A stretch of 11,603 nt of DNA. It comes from a bacterium (GTDB taxonomy: Bacteria; Patescibacteriota; Minisyncoccia; UBA6257; 1-14-0-10-44-23). The stretch is from positions 1 through 11,603 of the forward strand of contig JAUYME010000065.1 in NCBI GenBank assembly GCA_030699515.1, in the 5' to 3' direction. A program made the translations under genes and the position numbers. The notes below the pieces were generated by a model. It saw only the letters and a list, made by a program, of their open reading frames with translations, searched no databases and was not told the DNA's origin. Below, in pieces: positions 6,034 through 11,357 of the stretch; the stretch's first letter is position 1, and the number at the start of each line of letters is the position of its first letter.

Positions 6034-6840
6034 CTATTCAGCTACCTGCCCTGCTGTACTCTGTTCAAGAGTGCTGGTAGCTACTGTTTCATTTTCAAGT
6101 TCTGCCTGTGCCAATACTGCATCAAGAAGCTGTTTAAACTGTTCTACTCCGGAAGGATTTTGAATCCTGTTCCCGTTCAGAATGAAGCTAGGAGTAGCAT
6201 TGAGCCCTAAGTTTGAAGCGCTTAGATAATCAGAGTTTACTGCCGCCTCAACACCGGCAGATTTCAAATCCGCTTCAAACTGCTCCACATCTAGGCCAAT
6301 TTCTTCGGCTAAATCAGATAAGAAGTCCTCAATTTTTGGGCGCACAGACCAAATGGGCTGAGTCTCAAATATGCGCTCGTGCATTTCCCAAAACATTCCT
6401 TGTAGCCCCGCCGCTTCCGCTGCCTGCCCTGTAAGCTGGGCGTGAGAGTGAATTGAACGAAGAGGGAAGTGTCTGTAGGCAAACTGGATTTGCCCCTCAT
6501 ATTCATCAAAAATTTGCTGCAGAATAGGCTCGTATGAGGCGCAGGCCGGACATTGAAAGTCGCTGTATTCAATTAACTGAATTGGCGCATTACTTGGTCC
6601 AATAGTCCAATCATCTGTCGTAATTTCCTCCGAAGTTGCCATCACCCCACTACCGTCAGATCCGTTTCTTACTAGAAGAACCAAGCCCCAAACAATTCCA
6701 ATAATTACAATAATTGTAATCAGCCAAGTAAGCGCACTTTTACTCTTTCGAACGCTTAAATCACTCTCTCTTTGATTTTCTCTTTTTTCCAAACGCGCCA
6801 AGCGCTTTTGCTGTTTTTTGCTTAAATTTTCTTGCTGCAT
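6034..6840 (-). CDS. Membrane-anchored DsbA-like thiol:disulfide oxidoreductase
   Basis: Encodes 268 residues. It introduces disulfides into exported proteins and is presumably kept oxidised by the VKOR encoded immediately downstream. A highly charged cytoplasmic N-terminus (1-35, Lys/Arg/Gln-rich) precedes one TM (about 37-57, LTWLITIIVIIGIVWGLVLL), placing the catalytic domain outside. The DsbA-like thioredoxin fold (Thioredoxin_4 type) runs from about 76 to 245: active site C97-P-A-C100 in DFQCPACASY, helical insert about 135-200, cis-proline T216-P217 in NATPSFILNG. The Ser/Thr/Glu-rich tail after 246 is low complexity. The start is supported by a TATAAT box at 6856-6861, giving a leader of only about 9 nt. 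Targets may include the Cys-containing surface proteins at 1636 and 3951 and the secreted protein encoded divergently at 6938; that is inference. Confidence 0.93.
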   Translation of the reverse strand: MQQENLSKKQQKRLARLEKRENQRESDLSVRKSKSALTWLITIIVIIGIVWGLVLLVRNGSDGSGVMATSEEITTDDWTIGPSNAPIQLIEYSDFQCPACASYEPILQQIFDEYEGQIQFAYRHFPLRSIHSHAQLTGQAAEAAGLQGMFWEMHERIFETQPIWSVRPKIEDFLSDLAEEIGLDVEQFEADLKSAGVEAAVNSDYLSASNLGLNATPSFILNGNRIQNPSGVEQFKQLLDAVLAQAELENETVATSTLEQSTAGQVAE

Positions 6841-6855
6841 ATTCTTTTAATAAGG

Positions 6856-6885
6856 ATTATAAATTGTACAAGCATAATAGCGCAA
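6856..6885 (-). promoter_or_regulatory. Promoter of the DsbA-VKOR operon
   Basis: On the minus strand TTGCGC (6880-6885), an 18-nt spacer and a perfect TATAAT (6856-6861). The expected start near 6849 leaves a leader of about 9 nt before the ATG, so translation would be nearly leaderless. Confidence 0.6.
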
Positions 6886-6937
6886 AATAGCTGGCTTTTT
6901 AAGTACCTCAACGCTATGATGAGCCTAAATGAGATCT

Positions 6938-7849
6938 ATGAAACATGCACTAAGCATAACCTTAATTTTTACCTTTCTCGTGAGCTTTGGCCCATCTGCG
7001 AGTGCTTTAAGCTGTGAAGAAATCCGGCCCAGAGTAGCCACAATTGATGATTTTTCCATCATGGCGGATGGCGGCCTAAAGTTAATACTCAAGTGGGTTT
7101 ATAGTTTCCCCGCCGAGCAAATCAGTAGCGGTCAAACCCTAGCTATTGATAATTATTTAAAAATTGCGGCAGACTATAGCGCGGATAATCTAGACGAATT
7201 TAACGGTTTGGCTAACGAAAAAATAGCTTGGAATTATGAAGAGCTTTTGATTAAAAAAGACTTCTATACCAAATTAAGCTTGGCAGATTCCGATATCATT
7301 ATTACCGGTCCGCCCAAGCATTTATGCGACGACAGCTTTCTTGGCATTTTTGATAAAAATGCCAAATTAAAACAGATAATTTTTAAGGGCGACTATCATA
7401 ACCTTAGCTTTTTAGGGCGAGAGATTTTAGTTGGCCCCGGCAAAGAGCTGGACTGCATTGGCTACTCCTGCAGCGTGAAAACCAATTTTAAAATTGAAGG
7501 AAAGGAATACGCTCTAGTTCCCAGTCAAGAAATCAGTTTAGAAAATAATTTTGTCTCAAAAATCTTCCTGCTAAACAGCTCTGCACCCGCAAGCAGAGCG
7601 GATGCCGAAAAGCTTTTCCCTTGGGGAGGCGGCCGCTTAACGGAATATTTGCTAGAGTTCAACGTTTCACTACAGCAAGAAGCTCAAGAAAATGGAGCTG
7701 ATAGTGCAGAGTTAGAGGATGAGCAGAATAGCGAATCTATGGAAGAAAGTTCCGATCCCGCTCTCAAAATACATGAGGCGCAAGAAACAAAGCCAAAGAA
7801 TGCAATTGCGCGCTTCTTTGCTTGGCTTAAATCACTATTCAGCAAATAG
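6938..7849 (+). CDS. Secreted protein of unknown function
   Basis: Encodes 303 residues from the ATG at 6938. An in-frame ATG at 6929 would add three residues, but the signal peptide (MKHALSITLIFTFLVSFGPS, ending near ASA-LS) is more regular from 6938. No strong Shine-Dalgarno separates the two. The mature part has four cysteines (LSCEE, LCDD, DCIGYSC) and an alpha/beta-looking core. An acidic Glu/Ser/Gln-rich stretch (about 245-280) follows. The end is a basic amphipathic segment (ARFFAWLKSLFSK) that could bind membrane. I do not recognise the family. It is divergent from the DsbA-VKOR operon, so it could be a substrate of that system. Its stop codon directly abuts the next ATG (TAGATG), implying co-transcription with the pseudouridine synthase gene. 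Confidence 0.8.
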   Translation: MKHALSITLIFTFLVSFGPSASALSCEEIRPRVATIDDFSIMADGGLKLILKWVYSFPAEQISSGQTLAIDNYLKIAADYSADNLDEFNGLANEKIAWNYEELLIKKDFYTKLSLADSDIIITGPPKHLCDDSFLGIFDKNAKLKQIIFKGDYHNLSFLGREILVGPGKELDCIGYSCSVKTNFKIEGKEYALVPSQEISLENNFVSKIFLLNSSAPASRADAEKLFPWGGGRLTEYLLEFNVSLQQEAQENGADSAELEDEQNSESMEESSDPALKIHEAQETKPKNAIARFFAWLKSLFSK

Positions 7850-8560
7850 ATGGAAGAAATACGCATAAATAAATACTTGGCGGATAAAGGCATGGCTTCT
7901 CGCAGAGAAGTAGACAAGCTTATTCAAGCCGGCAAAGTTTTTGTAAACGGAGAAAAAGCGCTGCTTGGCCAAAAAGTGAAAGATACAGACGAGGTTACGC
8001 TTCAGCGCAAGGCAAGAGTGCAAATGGAAAGAAATAGGCAATACCTTCTCTTCAACAAACCGAAAGGAATAGTCACCGTCAACGCTCAAAAAGGGGAGCA
8101 GAGCATACAAGATATTCTAAAGCTGGATAAAGGAGTGGTGCCAATTGGCAGATTGGATAAAGAATCAACCGGCTTAATCCTTTTAACAAACGATGGGCGG
8201 GTTACTAAAAAGCTTCTTTCCCCGGATTCAAAGCAGGAAAAAGAATATGTTGTTTCCGTAAACAAGCGAATCAGCGATACAGAGTTAAAAAGTCTTGAAG
8301 ACGGTCTAACTTTGGAAGATGGATTAAAGACCAAGCCGGCAAAAACCAAAAGGCTTGCGACAAACTCATTTTCCATCACCATTCAGGAGGGTAAAAGGCA
8401 TCAAATAAGGCGAATGCTTGCCGCGCTTAGGCTGGAAGTAAAAAGTCTTAAAAGGGTCAGGATTGCCAATTTGATTCTTGGCAGTCTAGCCCCGGGTAAA
8501 CTTACTGCTCTAAGCAAACAAGAAAGCAAGGATTTTCTAGCTTTTCTTGGGCTTAGATAG
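7850..8560 (+). CDS. rRNA pseudouridine synthase, RsuA/RluB/RluE/RluF family
   Basis: Encodes 236 residues, the usual length for the family. It converts a specific uridine of rRNA to pseudouridine; which one (16S as RsuA, or 23S as RluB/E/F) cannot be told here. An S4 RNA-binding domain lies at 1-50 (RINKYLADKGMASRREVDKL, then AGKVFVNG). The catalytic domain starts at about 63 (YLLFNKPKGIVTV). It has the catalytic aspartate D103 in GRLDKESTGL, then LLTNDG, KEYVV and the late EGKRHQIRRML motif at about 196-206. It starts immediately after the stop of the preceding gene. Its last 24 bp overlap the 3' end of the convergent transporter gene. Confidence 0.95.
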   Translation: MEEIRINKYLADKGMASRREVDKLIQAGKVFVNGEKALLGQKVKDTDEVTLQRKARVQMERNRQYLLFNKPKGIVTVNAQKGEQSIQDILKLDKGVVPIGRLDKESTGLILLTNDGRVTKKLLSPDSKQEKEYVVSVNKRISDTELKSLEDGLTLEDGLKTKPAKTKRLATNSFSITIQEGKRHQIRRMLAALRLEVKSLKRVRIANLILGSLAPGKLTALSKQESKDFLAFLGLR

Positions 8561-9730
8561 TGAATACAGGGTGTTAGCAAGGCCAAGTACCATTAACCCT
8601 ATGGCCGTTAATAGAAAGTCTACTTTAAAGACCGCAACCGCAAAGTAAAGTATAAGGAAAATGAAAAGCTGGCCAAACATAGACACCGCGTTTAAATATG
8701 TGGAAGTGGAAAGCATGCCAACCTTAGAACCTCGTTCAAAGATATTGCTGTACAAAGAAACGCTTAAAAACAGGGCAAAGAATCCGACTAAGAAAACGCT
8801 TGCAAAGTAGAAATTGAAAGAGTAGCCAAGCAAGCGCAAAATCCAAATAGCTGCAATAATAATGGCGCATATTGCAATGATTCTTTCCCTGTTTCTATGG
8901 GCAAATTTACCTGCCACATAGGAAAAAATCATAGACGTTACCGAAATGATAATTGGAACAATTGCCACAGCCTCAAGAGACAAAAATGTAATGTAAATAA
9001 ACACGGGCCAAATTACAGCCTCGCTGGCTTTATGGAAACCCCATAAAGCCATAGAAAGAAAATTTCTTCTTTCAAAAGATTCCTTAAAAAATCGTTTTGG
9101 TGAAAGAAGCACTTCATTTTTTGAAGGTTTTTCGTGATCTATTTTCATCCGAAATAAGGGAATGGCAGAAAGAATGAAGATAAAAATACTAAGAGCCATC
9201 AAATGCTTTGAGCTTCCGGCTATCAGAACAATAGCTCCAATTGCCGGTCCCAGCATGGCAGCAAAGTATTTTATTGTGTACAAAATTCCGGTATTGTCAC
9301 TGATATTTTTTGTTTTATGGCTTACCTTTTCAAATAAATATAGATGGCTTACCCAATAACAGGCATCATAAATTGAAATTAACAAAACCAAGCTCCCAAA
9401 TAGATACCATTGACTCATTTCCAGCTGGGCAAATAACGCAAAGAAGGCAATAATTGCTGCCGTTCCAATCAAATAAACTTTTATGGCCCCGATTTTTTGA
9501 ATCAGCCTTGCTAGCAAAAAGTTTAAAGGTATATCAACAATCACGTGCGCAAGATAAAAAGCCAATACTGCCGAAAGCGAATAGCCAATATCCAAAAGAA
9601 AAATGGGAATGAAAATACTAATGGAGCTACGGGCAATAACGTGCATCCAAATGGATAAATCAAAACGCCACATATCCGTATGGAAGAATTTGTGGAATTT
9701 TCGTGCCTGATAAACGTGTAGCGAATGCAT
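8537..9730 (-). CDS. Major facilitator superfamily-type transporter
   Basis: Encodes 397 residues from the ATG at 9730; an in-frame ATG at 9757 would add nine residues (MGLRCYPTA). I prefer 9730 because an extended -10 box (TGCTATCCT) lies 6 nt before it and inside the longer version. Hydrophobic segments number about twelve, in two halves joined by a charged loop near RMKIDHEKPSKNE, as in MFS carriers. A short basic segment (KKFHK-like, ARKFHKFF) opens it. The loop after TM2 (LLARLIQKIGAIKVY) resembles the MFS loop 2-3 motif, without its full consensus. No substrate can be assigned. The 3' end overlaps the pseudouridine synthase gene tail to tail by 24 bp. Confidence 0.85.
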   Translation of the reverse strand: MHSLHVYQARKFHKFFHTDMWRFDLSIWMHVIARSSISIFIPIFLLDIGYSLSAVLAFYLAHVIVDIPLNFLLARLIQKIGAIKVYLIGTAAIIAFFALFAQLEMSQWYLFGSLVLLISIYDACYWVSHLYLFEKVSHKTKNISDNTGILYTIKYFAAMLGPAIGAIVLIAGSSKHLMALSIFIFILSAIPLFRMKIDHEKPSKNEVLLSPKRFFKESFERRNFLSMALWGFHKASEAVIWPVFIYITFLSLEAVAIVPIIISVTSMIFSYVAGKFAHRNRERIIAICAIIIAAIWILRLLGYSFNFYFASVFLVGFFALFLSVSLYSNIFERGSKVGMLSTSTYLNAVSMFGQLFIFLILYFAVAVFKVDFLLTAIGLMVLGLANTLYSLSKPKKS

Positions 9731-9736
9731 AGCAGT

Positions 9737-9765
9737 AGGATAGCACCTTAGGCCCATGGTCTTTT
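9737..9765 (-). promoter_or_regulatory. Promoter of the transporter gene, leaderless arrangement
   Basis: On the minus strand AAAAGA (9760-9765), 17 nt, TATCCT (9737-9742) with an upstream TGC, then 6 nt to ATG 9730. The -35 region GAAAAGAC is the same octamer, with the same spacing, as in front of the RdgB-type gene. Confidence 0.5.
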
Positions 9766-9771
9766 CCCCAA

Positions 9772-9805
9772 AACAAAACGGCCCCGATATTAATCAGAGC
9801 CGTTT
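9772..9805 (-). terminator. Terminator of the Cys-rich mini-gene
   Basis: On the minus strand AAACGGC (9799-9805) pairs with GCCGTTT (9776-9782), with a possible inner GATT-AAT-ATC stem and a following TTTTGTTTT-like run. It lies between the Cys-rich mini-gene and the transporter and overlaps the first bases of the 41-bp element. Confidence 0.6.
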
Positions 9806-9843
9806 GGAAATTGGAGCAATTGGTGTAACTTGGAAATTATCCT
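9803..9843 (+). repeat. 41-bp GGAAATTGG intergenic element, copy 2, with CCTA tract
   Basis: Identical to the copy at 1298-1338. It is directly followed by CCTA-rich units (ACACCCTACAACCTATACCC, then CTATAACC) to about 9870, which end next to the stop of the Cys-rich mini-gene. Confidence 0.85.
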
Positions 9844-9877
9844 ACACCCTACAACCTATACCCTATAACCTCTCCTT

Positions 9878-10066
9878 CTACATTCCTCCTCCTTGCCCTG
9901 AATCTGTTCCGCCTCCTTGCCCTGAGCTGGCCGAAGGGTCAGTTTTCTTCGCTGTACAACTCTCGCAAGTACCACAGCTGCAGTCATCAGCAGCCTTTGG
10001 CCCACAGTTTCCTGCGCATACACCGCCTTCGCAGGTGCAAGCACCATCCATTTTCTGATCGTCCAT
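9878..10066 (-). CDS. Small cysteine-rich, possibly metal-binding protein
   Basis: Encodes 62 residues with eight cysteines in the first 37: CTC, then C18, C22, CSC, C33 and C36, giving CxC-x4-C-x3-C-x7-CxC-x2-C-x2-C. There is no signal peptide or TM, so it should be cytosolic. Clustered CxC and CxxC motifs in a very small soluble protein suggest metal binding of metallothionein type; this is an inference, since I do not recognise the family. The tail after about residue 42 is a low-complexity repeat (SGQGGG twice) created by a REP-like element and a 24-bp direct duplication, and probably does not belong to the original fold. A TATAAT box at 10081-10086, within the palindrome CTAATTATAATTAG (10078-10091), is 14 nt before the ATG, so the leader is very short. 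The RdgB-type gene lies 45 bp upstream, and a metal ATPase is about 1.3 kb away. Confidence 0.75.
   Translation of the reverse strand: MDDQKMDGACTCEGGVCAGNCGPKAADDCSCGTCESCTAKKTDPSASSGQGGGTDSGQGGGM
9888..9938. repeat. REP-like element CCCTGAGCTGGCCGAAGGG with partial duplication
   Basis: CCCTGAGCTGGCCGAAGGG at 9920-9938 matches the widespread CCCTTCGRCNRGCTCAGGG repeat (reverse strand; from memory). It folds with CCCT/AGGG arms followed by tandem G-A mismatches. CCTCCTTGCCCTGA occurs at 9888-9901 and again at 9912-9925, a 24-bp tandem duplication. Both lie inside the coding frame of the Cys-rich mini-gene. Confidence 0.7.
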
Positions 10067-10077
10067 ATTTTAAAAGG

Positions 10078-10091
10078 CTAATTATAATTAG
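10078..10091 (-). promoter_or_regulatory. TATAAT box inside a 14-bp palindrome, before the Cys-rich mini-gene
   Basis: CTAATTATAATTAG is its own reverse complement and contains TATAAT on the minus strand (10081-10086). No matching -35 is seen. The palindrome could be a regulator site over the -10, or just an AT-rich -10 region. Confidence 0.45.
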
Positions 10092-10111
10092 TACTGCCAT
10101 TTTAGCACGCC

Positions 10112-10714
10112 CTAGGAAAAACCGCGAAGCAGAATTTCTCTAGCTCTATCAAGCATTTTGCCCCGGTGACTTACGGCATTTTTTTCTTCAAGGCTCATCT
10201 GGGCATTTGTTCTATTCTTTTCAGCGTTAAAAAAGATCGGGTCTTGGCCAAAACCGTTATCGCCCATAGGCTCATTGGCAATCCTGCCTCTATAAATTCC
10301 CTCAAACGTCTCCAACCTGCCACTGCCCGGGTCATAAATCGCCCCGGCACTTACATAGCTTGCCCCACGCTCTTCCTCTGGGATACTTTTAAGCTCTTCT
10401 AAAAGCTGCTTATTCTTCTCAACATTGTTTTTACTGCCATATCTTGCAGTGTGAACCCCCGGCCGGCCATCCAAAGCATCAATACAAAGACCACTGTCTT
10501 CCGCCAGTGTTAAAAGTCCGCTCATATCTCCATAAGCTCTTGCCTTCAAAATCGCATTTTCTTCAAAAGTTTTTCCCGTTTCCTCTACATCAAAATCATC
10601 TGGAATTGCTTCCACATCTTCCAAGCTTACAAATTCAAAGTCCAACCCATCAAGCTTTGCCTTAATCTCTGGAATCTTTCCCTTATTTCTCGTCGCAATC
10701 AAAAGTTTTCGCAT
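10112..10714 (-). CDS. rdgB: RdgB/HAM1-type non-canonical purine NTP pyrophosphatase
   Basis: Encodes 200 residues from the ATG at 10714, the family's usual length. It hydrolyses dITP, ITP and XTP to the monophosphates and pyrophosphate, keeping deaminated purines out of DNA and RNA. Visible motifs: ATRNKGKIPEI at 7-17 (the SGNxGKxxE element with R-N in place of G-N), ETGKTFEENAILKA at 45-58, the catalytic AEDSGL at 71-76 with metal-binding D73, ALDGRPGVHTARYG at 80-93, GDNGFGQDPIF at 151-161 and SHRGKM at 182-187. An in-frame TTG two codons upstream is possible, but the ATG lies exactly 7 nt after a TATAAT box, suggesting a leaderless mRNA that begins at or next to this ATG. The sequence is complete. 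Confidence 0.95.
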   Translation of the reverse strand: MRKLLIATRNKGKIPEIKAKLDGLDFEFVSLEDVEAIPDDFDVEETGKTFEENAILKARAYGDMSGLLTLAEDSGLCIDALDGRPGVHTARYGSKNNVEKNKQLLEELKSIPEEERGASYVSAGAIYDPGSGRLETFEGIYRGRIANEPMGDNGFGQDPIFFNAEKNRTNAQMSLEEKNAVSHRGKMLDRAREILLRGFS

Positions 10715-10721
10715 TAACAAT

Positions 10722-10750
10722 ATTATAAGCGAATTTTGCCTTCGTCTTTT
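10722..10750 (-). promoter_or_regulatory. Promoter of the RdgB-type gene, leaderless arrangement
   Basis: On the minus strand AAAAGA (10745-10750, in GAAAAGAC), 17-nt spacer, perfect TATAAT (10722-10727), then 7 nt to ATG 10714. The -35 is not TTGACA but equals that of the transporter gene. Confidence 0.55.
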
Positions 10751-10777
10751 CTATACCCTACACCCTCCTTTTGCGTT

Positions 10778-10818
10778 TTTGGAAATTGGGTCAATTGGAG
10801 TAACTTGGAAATTATCCT
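10778..10818 (+). repeat. 41-bp GGAAATTGG intergenic element, copy 3, with CCTA tract
   Basis: Matches copies 1 and 2 at 38 of 41 positions. It is followed by CCCTATAACCTATAACC and CTACACCCTATTC to about 10848, and preceded by CTATACCCTACACCCTCC (10751-10768). Confidence 0.85.
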
Positions 10819-10855
10819 ATCCCCTATAACCTATAACCTACACCCTATTCTTATG

Positions 10856-10861
10856 TATAAT
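10856..10861 (+). promoter_or_regulatory. -10 box of the mini-protein gene
   Basis: A perfect TATAAT, directly preceded by TG. It gives a predicted start near 10868 and a leader of about 30-43 nt before the candidate ATGs. No clear -35 is seen; a CCTA repeat tract lies there instead. Confidence 0.5.
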
Positions 10862-10895
10862 TAAAGAAAGGTCTTAAGATCTAATTCATTTAAAA

Positions 10896-11003
10896 ATGGG
10901 ATACAACATAATGAGTGGTTGGATGGGCACAATATCATCCATCGTTTGGTTAATAGTAGGTATTCTGCTAATCGCGTGGCTTTGGAAGCAGGTTAAGAAA
11001 TAG
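10896..11003 (+). CDS. Single-TM mini-protein of 35 (or 30) residues
   Basis: Encodes MGYNIMSGWMGTISSIVW... ending in LWKQVKK; 35 residues from ATG 10896, or 30 from ATG 10911. Neither start has a close Shine-Dalgarno; AAAGG at 10867-10871 is 24 nt before the first. The middle is one hydrophobic segment of about 20 residues rich in Ile, Leu and Trp, with a basic C-terminus (KQVKK), so the C-terminus should stay in the cytoplasm. The unit is well bounded: a TATAAT box lies about 35 nt upstream, and a perfect 20-bp-stem terminator starts 10 nt after the stop. I know no function. Small single-TM proteins often modulate a larger membrane complex; the adjacent 70-residue membrane protein would be one possible partner, which is speculation. 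Confidence 0.65.
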   Translation: MGYNIMSGWMGTISSIVWLIVGILLIAWLWKQVKK

Positions 11004-11012
11004 TCCGCAAAT

Positions 11013-11060
11013 CAAAATCCCGTTGCTTTGACAGTCAAAGCAACGGGATTTTGTGTTTTT
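11013..11060. terminator. Perfect bidirectional terminator
   Basis: Arms 11013-11032 and 11034-11053 (CAAAATCCCGTTGCTTTGAC and its exact complement) around a single central A. The plus strand continues TGTTTTT. On the minus strand the stem's own TTTTG end and following GATTTG can serve. It lies between the convergent mini-protein gene and the 70-residue membrane protein gene. Confidence 0.9.
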
Positions 11061-11065
11061 AATTG

Positions 11066-11278
11066 TTAAATCAGGCTAATTCCTAATCGAGTCATCATCC
11101 AACCCATCAAAAGCACTAAGAATAGATAATACACTACCCAGCCTTTTGAAGGTGGAAAGTACTTAGAGACAGAAGGGAAGTGACGCACATACCAAGCTCC
11201 GCCACCAAAGAAAACCATTAGGTTTGCCCCAACGCTGTCTATAAGCAAAACCCAAAAAATTATTACTTCCATGCTCAT
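11066..11278 (-). CDS. Small two-TM membrane protein of unknown function
   Basis: Encodes 70 residues from ATG 11278 (MSM; the second ATG at 11272 would give 68). Hydrophobic segments at about 4-26 (EVIIFWVLLIDSVGANLMVF) and about 46-68 (WVVYYLFLVLLMGWMMTRLG) flank a loop with GGGAWYVRHFPSVSKYFPPS, rich in aromatics and prolines. An extended -10 box TGTTACAAT (TACAAT at 11288-11293) lies 9 nt before the ATG, again implying an almost leaderless message, and a terminator follows the stop. Promoter, length and hydrophobic pattern make it a credible gene. The family is not recognised. It is read in the same direction as the metal ATPase but has its own promoter. Confidence 0.7.
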   Translation of the reverse strand: MSMEVIIFWVLLIDSVGANLMVFFGGGAWYVRHFPSVSKYFPPSKGWVVYYLFLVLLMGWMMTRLGISLI

Positions 11279-11287
11279 ATTACTTTA

Positions 11288-11296
11288 ATTGTAACA
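11288..11296 (-). promoter_or_regulatory. Extended -10 box of the 70-residue membrane protein gene
   Basis: TGTTACAAT on the minus strand; the TACAAT hexamer is 11288-11293. A purine-rich A-tract lies where the -35 would be, as in the RdgB-type and transporter promoters. Confidence 0.45.
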
Positions 11297-11329
11297 GAAG
11301 TGCATGGATTTTTTTTGTTTTCTCTTTTT

Positions 11330-11350
11330 CCTAGTGCCTAGTGCCTATTG
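11330..11350 (+). repeat. Three-unit heptamer tract CCTAGTG / CCTATTG
   Basis: CCTAGTG, CCTAGTG, CCTATTG in tandem, then CCTCTCTTTATAACC. It has the same 7-bp period and plus-strand orientation as the CCTATAA array but different unit bases. It sits just past the stop codon of the ATPase gene, as the main array sits at the VKOR stop. Confidence 0.75.
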
Positions 11351-11357
11351 CCTCTCT

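Noticed and set aside
9856..10047. 63-codon minus-strand frame overlapping the Cys-rich mini-gene
   Set aside because: Shadow frame reading the same REP-like repeat (LRPAQGKE); the frame with patterned cysteines and an upstream TATAAT is preferred.
9756..10058. 100-codon plus-strand open frame containing CPELAEGS
   Set aside because: It translates the 41-bp element and the REP-like repeat; the cysteine-rich frame on the minus strand is the coherent gene.
11028..11038. TTTGACAGTCAAA as a further TGACA/TGTCA operator
   Set aside because: It is the centre of the perfect terminator stem, with one base between the half sites instead of four, and no promoter around it.
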